DNA of 64,000 bases from positions 67,318,187 through 67,382,186 of the forward strand of contig CM018683.1 of assembly GCA_009363875.1 (NCBI GenBank), in the 5' to 3' direction. Position numbers and translations under genes: made by a program. The first letter of the stretch is position 1. The number at the start of each line of letters is the position of its first letter. Positions 23,201 through 34,726 of the stretch are shown here, one piece after another. The DNA is from Mikania micrantha. Its lineage: Eukaryota > Streptophyta > Magnoliopsida > Asterales > Asteraceae. Below the pieces are notes generated by a model. It did no database searches. It was not told the origin of the DNA and saw only the letters and a list, made by a program, of their open reading frames with translations.

Positions 23201-26200
23201 CAACTGAGACTTTCAAATTCATTTATTGCTCAACTGCAGCTGAGACTTGAAACATTCTTTACCCAACCATAGTCGGGTTAAAATCATTTTCACAAAATAG
23301 TTTTATAGTATGCACATCAGCCCAAAATAATAAAACATTTAAAATATGGTTACGAAGAACTCACCTGACTTGTATAATACTTGATCGATATAACCTTGAT
23401 CTTCAAGCTTGATTCCACGTAATCACAGATTTCTTAATATCACAAATGTCCTAGTGGAATCATTATATGAGCAATAATAATAATTTGGGGATTCTAATCG
23501 AACAGCACAACGACTTATGTTTGTTCTTAGTTTTCATGAGATATTTTTTTTTCCTAATGAATTTGGTTATTTGTGTTTGGCTATACTTTGGTTTTTTGCC
23601 TGAATAGGTTCTTTTTACATATCCTTAGAAAGTGAATGGAATCACTAATTTATGCTTTGTTAGGAGGGTTGTAGAGATTCTTGACATTCTTCCCAATAAC
23701 CAATATCTACACATTTTATTCACGATATGTATTGAATCACCAATGTATAGTTTAATGGGTACAATATAGATGGTTATAATAAGTATACGGGAACATAAAG
23801 TAAATTTGTTGATTGAAGCTTGTAAATTACTATCCTTGTCCTTTTGAGAATGTTATAAAGTCTTGCTTGATTAAATGTTAGCTTAGATTAGAGATGATGA
23901 GTTTCTCTTTTATTGTAAAGAATGAGGGCAAACTTAGAATAAACACCAAAATTGGGTTTTCCCACCATCATTGCATCAACACGAAACTTCGTCACTGAAA
24001 CCATTAGGTAATCTAATGATCATATGACTGCTTCACATTGCGAATGAAGATTTTTGTGTTGTCATTGTAAAAGAATCATGAACTAGTAATTCTCGAATTT
24101 TAACACGCCTTTAATCTTGATTATTAAGTTCTTGGTTTAATGGTTCTCAGTCTTCTATCACATAGATTATTTTGGAATAATGAAAATGCTTTGGGTACCA
24201 GAGTATATATTGGTTAAGGAAATAGGAATAAGCTACGATTTCCATACTTTTGCAATCAGGTTTATGCTGAGGATAAATCAAATTATTTCCGAAAGAATGT
24301 GGTTATAAATTTGATTAAGTTTGGTTTGCACAGAATGTTTTATGAAGTTTATGATGATATGGGTCGAAAGCTATAGTATCAAGGATTTTGTTGTGTGGTT
24401 AAGGTTTTATTTTAGTATTTATTATAGTTTGTGTTTATTAAATATAACAGTTTTAGAAAGAATGTGTAGAACACACTCTCCTCTACTTTCCTTGAATTGT
24501 TATGTTTTTCTTTTTCTTTTCTTTTCTTTTTGAACATAGATTTCTTTTGGGTTATAGTTTGCTAAAAGTTCATTTATCTAAGATAGTTTTATTTTTTTTA
24601 TTACCAAAATTCTCATAACTTCTAACTAAGGTTTTAGCAATGTTTATATATAGAGTATATGTAGAGCACACCCAACCACCAACACACCACATTGCCAATA
24701 CCAGATAGCTTTCTTTCGTCAAATCCTATGAAAATTTCGATTCTATTTAAACGTATTATTTCACTTACTTGGAATTTGTATTCGTTTAGTTCACATCGTA
24801 ACATAAGGTTGTTATAGATAGGTTTTGATCGTAATGGTTTCGAAGCTTATGATCATTAACACTTGAGTCAAATGATTACGACAAATAGAGTTGAAGTTTC
24901 GAATCGTAGACTAACAATTTTGAATAGTAAATTGTAACCAAAAGTATAAGGATAACGTATTTGTCTTTAGAGTTTGTATTCGGACTGTTTGGAATAATGA
25001 TGGTTTAATGGTCTTAATTTAAGAATGAAACCCTTGATTAACTTGGTGTATAAATACACACCGAGCCTTAGTACATAAGCAGTTATTGATTCAATAAAGA
25101 GCTTTGTCGAGATAATATCTTACTTGTATATGAATGTTGAATAGATGAATTAAATTCCTTGATCAAGCTTTTGGTTCTACATCCAATGTATTATTGGTGC
25201 TTATATATAGGGTATACCGCAGCCAACCCACCACACCACCAATACTTTGAAGGCATACCAGTCACCTACCAATATTAACACAACTTTAACTATAAACATG
25301 AATTTAATTTCAAATTTGGAGACTTGATTTGATATTTGAATGTATTTGAACATGTGGATTTGTTTTGAAATCGGTATAAGAATTTTGAATAAGCTACAGA
25401 TTTATATTTAAAATTCTACAACAATAGTGTCCATTATCTCATGTTATAGGATTCTCATGTATTGCAATTACTCGTTACGTGTTTACCCGTAATGATAATT
25501 TACCTTGCATGATCACCCTATCCTTGTATTTGGCACACACAAAGTTGATTTAGAATTTAATAGAGTGTAAACTGGTCTTATCAAAATTATTAGGTTTTAT
25601 AGGAAGTCTAATTTTAATTTATCAAATTGTAGAAGTCCATCATGTAGAATCATAAACTTTGACTTGATTGACCTTTTACAAGATAACATAAGAGTTATTT
25701 GCATTTCACGTATCGTTTTAAAGTAACAAGCTTTAACCTATTTTGATTATTACAAGTCATTCACTTGTTACTCCACTCGAATAGTTTGAAGATGGTATAG
25801 GTATAAATATTCGTGTTAATTGTTTTCAAATGGAATCTTGTGCTTCCATGTATTGGTGTATGTATGATTTGGATATTAAAGGGTATTGAAGATGGTTGTG
25901 ATATTAGGAAACTTAGATTACAATGGTAAATAATTATCATGAATCATAAGCCTAATATCATAATATTTTGTTTCAAACGGAAGAATATGTGGAATAAGAC
26001 GTTTTAGAATCTTTAGGTTAAGATGACAACGAGTATCACCTACGTTAAATATCTTATTGCTTTTGAATTGTAGTATACGTATATGTGAAGTGCAGCATTA
26101 TAGAACCTTAGAATAAAATGATAAATAAATATTTATAATCATAAGTATAATGTCTTAAAAATTTGGAATTATAGTCTTGAGTGTAAGGGTATATGGAAGT

Positions 26201-27543
26201 TCTACACAGAAAATAATGTATATGCTTTGTGCAAGCTTAGTTATCAATGAGGAGTAGGATATAACATACACGAGTATGTGACATTATAACCTTCTGAATG
26301 GGATAAATGCTCATCACTAATCATATGAATAATATCTTAGAATTTTGACAAATGTGAATAATGTATGTGATATTATAATACCTTAGGTATGGTAATGAAT
26401 CATCATTACTAATCTTAGGTATAGTATCTTGGAATTATGATAAGATATTATAATAATGAGTAATCATTATCAATCATATAATAATGTCATCGAATTTTCT
26501 TGGCTTGTATTGAATGTGTATGTATGTATCATTGTAATACCTTAGGTTTAGTAATAATAACCTTCACTAACCACAGGTATAATGTTATAAGATTTCTTTG
26601 ATTTCGATAAAATGTATAATTGTGTGACATTATGACATCTTAGATATAGTTAGGAATCACCCTCACAGAATCATAGATTAAATGTCATAAAATCATAGTA
26701 TAAGTATTATAGAATTTTTGTTAGGATTTATGACACTTTTATACCTTAGATGAAATAAGGAATCACCCTTACTAATTATAGGTGTAAGATGTCTATGCTT
26801 TGAAGAATGATATCCAAAGTTGAATACCTTTGACATATTAGAACTTTGTAGCTTGTGAGACGTTTGGTATGACATGCTTTGGCCTATAAGTGAATATACT
26901 TTCATCAAGAGTCCCTAGGAAAGCTAAACGACTTTCCTAGACAGGATTCTCAACTAATGGTATTTCACCCTTCCAGTTAATACATGTCCATTTTACAAAT
27001 TTAGTTCTAATGAGAATAAGATCACAAAGGGTCACATATTATAGGGGTGTAGAAAACGAAAGGATTGTGATTCCCTAAAGTCTACAAAGAGTCCTCAAAC
27101 TTGAGAGAATGTAGAAGGTTTAGAATAGAAATTTAAAATGAGAGTTTGAATTGGGAGTTCACTTAGGTTTCTATATCAAAGGTTCAAAATGAGAGTTCAC
27201 TAAGACTTCAATAGTGAAGTACATAATGGAGGTTTACTAAAGTAAAGGTTCACTTAGTAAAGGTTCAAACTACTGGTTCATTAAGCAAGGTTTATAATGG
27301 AAGTTTTCCTAACAAAGTTCATGGAGGAAGTTAAAAAAAAATCAAAGGTTCACTGTGTCACTTACAGTCTAAAGTTCCTTTAATCTAAGGCATAACATAC
27401 ATATATATGAAGCATATAGTAACATATGAGGCATGTATCACATAAGCATCTAATGATCCTAACTTCTAGTATATGATAGTTCATATATGAGGGTAGCTTA
27501 GTTATAGTCTAGGTCACCATTTCTAATAACCTAATTCTCTATA
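23201..27543. other. Degraded, apparently non-coding DNA
   Basis: To about 23480 this continues the old LTR-like host. Beyond that no protein domain can be read in any frame. Two similar words, 'tatatatagagtatatgtagagcacacccaaccacc' (24649-24683) and 'tatatatagggtataccgcagccaacccacc' (25204-25234), resemble 'tatatatagggcatatgtaaggg' in the LTR at 28114-28136. This suggests decayed family B-like material. The last ~80 bp resembles the leader of the Gypsy element next to its primer site. Confidence 0.4.
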
Positions 27544-27561
27544 ACCATGGCTCTATACCAA
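27544..27561 (-). other. Decayed primer-binding site
   Basis: The reverse complement reads TGGTATAGAGCCATGG, the initiator-Met-tRNA site TGGTATCAGAGCC with one base lost. It sits 3 bp from the LTR-like start TGTCACACCTCG at 27562. The adjoining sequence (taacctaattctctataacc) is shared with the leader of the intact element at 41757-41776. This marks the 5' end of a decayed minus-strand Gypsy element. Confidence 0.6.
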
Positions 27562-28382
27562 TCTGTCACACCTCGACCAATAGCGGAATACGTCGAGGCG
27601 CGATTGTTGTCACACCCCGAGCCGGCGGGGTTGGATCGGAGTCCCCGCTGGGCGGAAGGTTCCCGGGGCGTGATATCGTGGGTGATAATCATGATGATCA
27701 GATTGTTTACATAGCATCAACGTTTAAGAATAACTAAAGCACAATCAAATGATATATAGGATTACAAAGTTAAATTACAATAGCAATGTTCTGCAATTTA
27801 ACTAAGTAAACCTATCAAAAGGATAATTGTTTATATCTTGTAACTGTGCAAGATATCAAAAGTATGGTATATCATCAACAAAAGATGTGCTTCTCCAAAA
27901 GTCTACTAGGTCCTCTATCTAGGCAGCCTAGTATGCATATCCAAAAGCTTAAGCTTACACTTGTTCTTCACCTGAGAAAGCATGTAAGAAGATCAAGTCA
28001 ACACAATGGTTGGTGAGTTCATAAAGTTTATAAGTTTAAAATAGTTTCACAAACCTCCTTCGGTAAAACCTTAACCTCATTAACTCCACATGTAATATCC
28101 AAGTCGGTATGCTTATATATAGGGCATATGTAAGGGAACAAGCCCTAGCCAACATCCCACCACATACTAACCCGAATATGACACTGTTGTTAATAATAAT
28201 TAAGCATTTTACCTACCAATCAATTCAATCCTCATCAAAGCTTTTGTTATCTGTTTCAAAGTTTTCATGTCTATCGTATTCATAAGTGTTAGTTTCACAT
28301 GATTTTTATCAAGTGTCATAGAGTCACATGCATATAGTTTAGCTGTCCCTAATCTCATACAAAGGTACAAGCTAGGCACACA

Positions 28383-28885
28383 CAAATAAATCAGCAATTA
28401 CATATCTCCTATAAGCAGACAAAAGCTCTGGAATACCAGAAGTTTAGCAATTACATGTCTCTTATATAGATAATAGCTTAGCATTCGTTATGTTTAGCAT
28501 TTACATACCTCTTATAAGCCGACAAAAGCTCTGGACTACCAGAAGTTTAGCAATTACATGTCCCTTATAACCAGGTAATAGCCTAGCATCGTTACGTTTA
28601 TGTTTAGCATTTACATACCTCATATAAGCCGACAAAAGCTCTGGAATACCAGAAGTTTAGCAATTACATGTCCCTTATAACCAGGTAATAGCCTAGAATC
28701 GATACGTTTATGTTTAGCATTTACATACCTCATATAAGCCGACAAAAGCTCTAGAATACCAGAAGTTTAGCAATTACATGTCCCTTATAACCAGGTAATA
28801 GCCTAGTATCATTACGTTTATGTTTCTACATGTATCTCACCCCATAGGTACAAGCTCTGGAATACCAGAAGTTTAGCAATTACGT
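28383..28885. repeat. Tandem repeat, ~110 bp unit, 4-5 copies
   Basis: The word gacaaaagctct starts at 28418, 28521, 28631 and 28741, and a shortened copy (caagctctggaataccag) begins near 28849. Each unit also carries 'aagtttagcaattacatgt' and, in most, 'ccaggtaatagcctag'. Spacing is 103-110 bp. The array lies in the transcribed half of the 4.3 kb LTR. Confidence 0.85.
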
Positions 28886-31019
28886 AGACTATGGTTAGAT
28901 ACATGTACAATGTTTCATGCACAAGTAATAGTTTCCTAACATAAAGTTTCAATTGTTCACACATTGATTCATCATGTATATCATATGTTTACATCAAGTC
29001 TCATGTACAGCACATAGCCCCATAAGTATCAAATATCATGTTTACGCATAATGTTTTCACAAGCATAAAATGTCATGTTTAACATATCGTTTCACGAGCA
29101 TCTAATCCCATGTATAAGTATCAAGTCTCATGTAATAGCATCAAGTCTCATGTATTAGCATCAAGTCTCATAAGTCTCACAAGTATCCAACAATTGATTT
29201 TAAGCATCAAGCTTAAAGTATAAGTTTCAACATAGTTATCATGTTTATGTTTAAAGCATTAAGTAACATTTCAGCAATTTATGAAAATATTTAACATGCT
29301 TCTCAGTCCCGAAGTAATACAAATAAGTTTAAAGGGGGACAAGTGAACTCACCTTGTTGTTGAAGTGGTTGACTGAGTAATCACAGAATGTACACGCTCG
29401 TTGTTGTTTTTGAGTTTGTTCTCACGATCATGTGTTTGATTTGTTCTTGTTCACCATTGTTAACATTAGTATATGTTTAATAGTTGTGATGATAATTGTG
29501 CGATTTGACTAAGTGTCCTAAAACCCACTAATGAGTTACTAGGTTTATTAATACAAAGTTTTATGATATTCTCTCTAATAACCCTTAACCATTAGCTTAC
29601 TTGATGTGAATTAATCTCAAATTAAAATAATACATATTTCCAAATTATTAGAAACATAAAGTTTTTTTTTTAGCTTTCATGTTTCATTTATAAAGATGTT
29701 AACCTTATTTTATATATATAAAAAAATGTTTTATTAATAATTTATATTCCTTTTTATAAAAGAATTTATTTGTATCATGATAATTGAATTTACTTGAATA
29801 AAAGATTAAGTTTAATTTACAGAACTAAGTTAAGATCATACCATCTCTTTTAACACTTAATAATCTCAACATTCATAACTTGTTTGAATCCCCTTGGTCA
29901 TCATATTGCTTTCTATTTGTTATCCGACTCCTGGTTTATTTATAAACATTTAGTTTATAAATTTTAAGTGATGAAAATATGTTATGAATAGTGTTGATGG
30001 GTCATATGGTTTATAACCATTGAGTAACCCTACTCGACTCCAACCGATGCTATGCATTCTTTTGTGGTCCAACTTTCTTAAACTTGTTGTTAATACATAT
30101 CATCATTAAAATGATTGATTAAATCATGAACCTATATTTAGTTAATAAAAACATATGATTTTATAGATTTATACGTTTATAAAGATCATAGGTTATATTG
30201 ATGGTCCCATCATAAGGTTAACCTCTAGAAAACCCTAACAAGGTCCCATTCATGCTACCTTATTTTAACCAATGTTTAAGTAATATAAGTGAAAGCATCG
30301 TAACCCGATTGCACCCAACCCGATGATTCTCGTTTAACATTTTGAATAGTAGTTCACAGTTTGTCCTTGACATGTAAATTTTCATTGGTGATATGGCCCA
30401 CAATCACCATTAAATTTCTTGACTTCACAACAAAACCCAATCAAAATATATGTATATGTTCTCGCTCAAAGGAACAGCACAACAAAAAAAATACATATAT
30501 TGACTCCTAATTTTCGAATTTGGTGTTTCCAGTAGTGCTTGGTTTCCTATCCCCAAGTAACGCACAAATGACATAAGAGTTTTTCTATTTTATTTAGGAT
30601 TCTCGACCACTGCTTATATATAAAAAAAAAAAACTCTCGGCCAATAGGTCTAATAGAGGTTCTCGACCATGTAAACAAAAAGAGGTTTATTGGCTGATTC
30701 ATCCATCTTCATCCCTCCCAACCAACAACCTAACATGTTTATGATGTTTCTAAGCCATTTTTGTGCAGAATCTATGTGTTTTGAAGGCTGAAAACCGATT
30801 ACCAGCTCAAACAACAAAACAGTGAAAAACTCACCTTTTCTGCAGAAACTTCTCTCTAAGATTCCGGCCAAAATACTTCGAAATAGCTCCGATCCCTTGT
30901 ACTTTCAGCTTCCTCTCGTCGAGACGGTCGTTTCGATATATTATACGCACGATTTGGTTAAGAAACGAAGAAGTTATGGGTGTTTTAATGGTGATTTCTA
31001 GTGGTTTGTGTGGTATCCG

Positions 31020-31095
31020 AAAGTTAGAGAGAGAGTGTGTGTAAATTCAGCTGAAATGAAGAAGAAAGAAGGAGAAAAATGGGGTTTTATACCCC
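31020..31095 (-). promoter_or_regulatory. Likely LTR promoter (TATA box and CT patch)
   Basis: On the minus strand CCGGGGTATAAAACCCC (TATA complement at 31084-31091) is followed by 'tttctccttctttcttcttc' and, about 60 bp downstream, ACACACTCTCTCTCT. This is the same arrangement as at 19025-19115. Confidence 0.65.
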
Positions 31096-32517
31096 GGGGA
31101 TGTTCGGGTTCGTTTCGGTTACTCGGTTCGTATTTTTGTCGCGTTTCCGGGTCGTTACGCGTGTTTTTCGTAACTTTAATAAAAAGAGTTTATTTTCAAA
31201 CTACTTAGATGGTATTTATTTCTAATAATTATTTTAAATTTCGTTTATTTAATTTATTTATCGAATTTCATTATGTACACGCTTTCGTTAAATTATTCGC
31301 GAATTATTAAAATAGTTTAGTTTAATCTTGTTTATGATGAGTTTCAAAATTGTAAAATAGGAAATATTTTATTTCCTTAAATTTATGATCGTTCGTATCG
31401 TTCTCGTTCTCGTTTTCGTTTCGTCAGAACGCGTCGCCATCGCGCGTATTCGTTCGAATCGTCATTCGAACGAACACGTCGATGGTTTGGCTTTCTGATT
31501 CTTGTTTTCTACTGTTAAGTCATTATTTCAGAACGTTAAACTATCATAATCATTCGTACAGATCGTCACCTATACGAATAATTCGTCTGTTTAGCATTCC
31601 ATAACAATAACCGTTAAAGTTTTGTTTTGTTTAACCTCACATACGTTTACACAAAATAGTATCAAATCAAGTATCTATGTTTCAACACTGTGTTGTCTGA
31701 CATGTTTCTGACTGTTAAACCCTAAGGTTTCAGTCAGATTCAAACAATCGTATAATGGTTTCATGTTAATCAAATGCATCAATAGGGTAAACAGAGTCTC
31801 ATGCAATGTGTACCTGAGTTAATGTTTAAGTTTACTGTTGCGATCACTATTCCGGCACGCATCCGGCACTGGTGTTACAATTGTGAATGCTCAAAAGCTC
31901 ATGGTGCTAAGTTAAAGTTTAAGTATTTATACATCCATATTAAATCAAATACAAACCTTCATTAATTTAACCAAATCAAAATATTCAATTACAATCATCC
32001 AAATTGAAATACAAAAGAAATAAATAATATTGTTTTAAATTTAGCTAGGTCCTCTAAACCTACACTAAGATAAAAGCGTATGTAAGTTTCAAGTAGCACA
32101 AAGCAAGAATCCAAACAAGTGAAAATACAAAGTTTAAATCAAGACTAGCTAGGTCTTAACTTAGACAATGTAAATCATAATGTTTATGTATGTGTATCTT
32201 TCACCTTTTTAACACAAGACATAAGTCAATGCGAAAAACGTAGCTACATTCTTATGCTACTAGATATTGTTTATGTTTTTGTATGAAACGTCTTCTAACC
32301 TAAATCCCACATAGCAATTAGCACATAGGTTCACATAGCATCTAAATCATGTCTACTAAGCTTAAAAGTTTGCATCATGTATATGTTTTGACTCTAAGAA
32401 CATGTTTGTGTATATGACATATGTAACATTCCAAAAGTTTACAAAGGTAAAAAGGGAGTAAGAATTAACTCACAGTTTATGCCTTAGCTTGTCCAAGTAA
32501 GTTTATGAGTGATGCTT

Positions 32518-34662
32518 TGTCACACCCCCACCCCTTGTCACCTCGTGTCTGGTCTGACGTCACCGAACCGGTTGCGGAAGCATAGTGGTGATGTCTCCGG
32601 GTGAGGTGTGACTTACTTGAACCGATATCATAAGCACACAGATTAACTTAAAGTACATACATTACAAGGATGTCGCAATTACAAATACATTACAGCTATA
32701 TTTATTTAATTACAGTAGTAATTGTTCAGGTGATTATCCCAAAAGTGCATCCTCACCGCTATTACTGTTTACCTGCAAAAAGGTTTGAGTTTGAAACGTC
32801 AGCACAAAGCTGGTGAGTTCGCCAGTTTAATTTAAAACAATATGATATGATAAACAAGTTCTCAAAAGTTCAGTTCCGGATAACCATGGGACCTGTATCT
32901 AGTTCCTTTCGGACGTCTAGTTCAGTTCTCAAGATATTACCCGTCGGTACATATCTTAGTGCCTCATTATCTTAATGTCTATCATACCATTAAGAAGTTC
33001 AGGAAAAAAATAACAAACATTCACACAAGGGGAGATGCAATCCTCCCAGCGAATGGGGTGTCAACCAATAGTACTATCAATGTTTTCTGTTCGGCCACAC
33101 ATGGGTTCACTAGATACAGTTCAAGAATGAGGACTTTCAGTTCCATGATAGAGTTCAGGCTACAGGCAAAATCCCATGAAATCCCACAAAAGTCAAATGA
33201 AATCACACAGATATCATTGATGCATATCATATAGTTCTCAAAAGTTTAGCAGTTCTACCCCGATGTTTATAAAAGAGGAAAAAGAAAAGGGGTTGTACGA
33301 AACTCACCTGATAATTCAGTAGTAGCAGAATATCACACAAATCGATGATAATATGATGATTCTGCATTTAGTTAATGTTTAATGAGTTATTAATGTTCCA
33401 ACTCGCCGATTAAATCTCTCTGAACGTACAATGTCAAGGACATTGCCTTGAAAGTCATCAAATTGATGCTTAGTATTTAATTACATATTTTAATGTAATA
33501 TCATACAATGTATGATAATGTAGGAACCTATACTGACTCAGGTTCCTAATACCAAGTTGATGACTCCCTCGATTAATCCGTATAATCTCAGACTAACCAA
33601 ATAGCTAACGTTGTTGATTGTAATTGCTAAGATAGTCTCTAGACAGTTTAATGGCTTAGAAATGATTAATCCTTGTTATTGACTACCCAAATATCATGGA
33701 ATATCACAATGTAGTATTAGAATAGGTTTAATAACCATGTTTAACATACTAAACTGACTGTTATCAGAAACATTAGATAATCGTTCTAATGAGTATGTTA
33801 ATAATTGTGATTAGTTTAAAACACCCAACTTTCACGTTGCATGTTAAAGATTAATCAAACTAATCACATACATAGTCACAACCAAATAGTTTAAACCATT
33901 ACAACCATTGTTATGATTCCATGCAAACCGGGCATTACAACGGCTCAAAACAAGGATTTACCCGTTAACAGTTCGAGTTTATCATTCAAAATCAATCCTA
34001 GCCATTATCTAGGCAATAATCAACAACCCTAACTATATCTTTACGTTCAAAAACAAGATTTAATCATTCATTATCAAAATAGAGGGTTAGAATGAACCAT
34101 TACCTAATCTGGAGAAGTTCTGCGGTTAGAAAAATGATCTGGACTCGTATAAACGTTCCCGGATGCGATCTAAACGTTCCAGAGGCTTCAAAACAAAGAT
34201 TTGAGAGGTTGGATGATGAAAATGTCGAAGGTGGTGGTGGTGTCGTCGACTGGAAGCACAAGAAGATGAGGATGATGATGATTGATGAAATCTGATCTTT
34301 TTAAGCAAGTTGGCGACATCCCCATTCGTCGCGTACCGCGGAGAAACAAAAAGTATTCTTCGCGTACCGCGGAGGAATCCGGAGAAATCTCAGATATTTT
34401 CAATCATCGCGTACCGCGTAGAGACCTTAGCTCCTCCCCTGCGTACCGCGAAGGCCATTTTTCCCATTTTTTGACGGAAACTTCATTTCGTGATTCTGGG
34501 CAATCCGTAACTCCGTTTTGTACGCGGTTTTCGCCCATGTTCATCATTTCTCACATAATTTCATCCCATAATAACTTCGATTGTCAACTCCACGTGAATT
34601 CTAAACACGATCAACTGTGCTCAATTGGTTGCTGACGTAATTCCTCGTACACAGTTATCACA
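32518..34662 (-). repeat. 3' LTR of the intact Gypsy element
   Basis: This 2145 bp LTR reads TGTGATAACTG...GGGGTGTGACA on the minus strand. Features are four CGCGTACCGCG palindromes (34330-34450), a CT-rich promoter-side stretch (34200-34300), the palindrome atcatacaatgtatgat (33500-33516), a possible intron (32773-33307) and the AGC-ACAAA-GCT hairpin (32801-32811). Frames within it are repeated in the other LTR and are not genes. Confidence 0.95.
32773..33307 (-). other. Possible intron within the LTR (R/U5 region)
   Basis: On the minus strand a consensus-like donor ATCAG|GTGAGTTTCG (at 33307/33308) and an acceptor CTTTTTGCAG|GTAAACAG (at 32773/32772) bound 535 bp. The second element's 5' LTR has the same pair at 56654-57188, also 535 bp, and donor/acceptor-like pairs stand in the same order in families B and C. 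No splicing has been shown, and the conservation could have another cause. Confidence 0.4.
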
Positions 34663-34673
34663 GTCTCCTCCTG
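34663..34673 (-). other. Polypurine tract
   Basis: On the minus strand AACAGGAGGAGAC directly abuts the 3' LTR start TGTGATAAC. This is the usual place for plus-strand priming in LTR elements. A short inverted repeat, taaatttcgggacgaaattt, lies just upstream (34680-34700), between the pol stop codon and the tract. Confidence 0.8.
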
Positions 34674-34726
34674 TTATAAAAATTTCGTCCCGAAATTTAA
34701 GGAAAGACTGACTTGATAATAATTGA

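Larger units (their letters stand above)
27608..31879 (-). mobile_element. Solo LTR, 4.3 kb, nested in a decayed LTR
   Basis: It runs TGTCACACCCCGAGCCGG...CACTGGTGTTACA, 4272 bp. The target duplication ATTGT at 27603-27607 and 31880-31884 restores the outer LTR. Minus orientation is inferred from the CACCCC end. It holds a ~110 bp tandem repeat (28383-28885), the hairpin motif caacacaatggttg (27999-28012), donor-like CAAG|GTGAGTTC on the minus strand (about 29346-29356), a TATA box near 31084-31091 and an ACACACTCTCTCTC stretch near 31025-31042. No coding region. Confidence 0.87.
27562..32512 (-). mobile_element. Decayed family B-like LTR, split by later insertions
   Basis: The first 46 bp (27562-27607) start TGTCACACCTCGACC. 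After the nested 4.3 kb LTR the sequence resumes at 31885 (gaatgctcaaaagctcatggtgc), which matches family B (gttcaaaagctcgtgggcatc at 16849). It then runs to the TGCTT target of the intact Gypsy element and continues past 43945. Its far end could not be fixed, and may lie anywhere before the MITE at 45180. No coding sequence. Confidence 0.55.

Noticed and set aside
28383..28885. CRISPR-like regularly spaced repeat
   Set aside because: The units are directly adjoining ~110 bp tandem repeats in a plant LTR, without unique spacers.
34092..34635. Several 60-117 codon frames in both strands of the 3' LTR (also 43368-43912)
   Set aside because: They sit in LTR promoter sequence, overlap each other and are just copied with the LTR.
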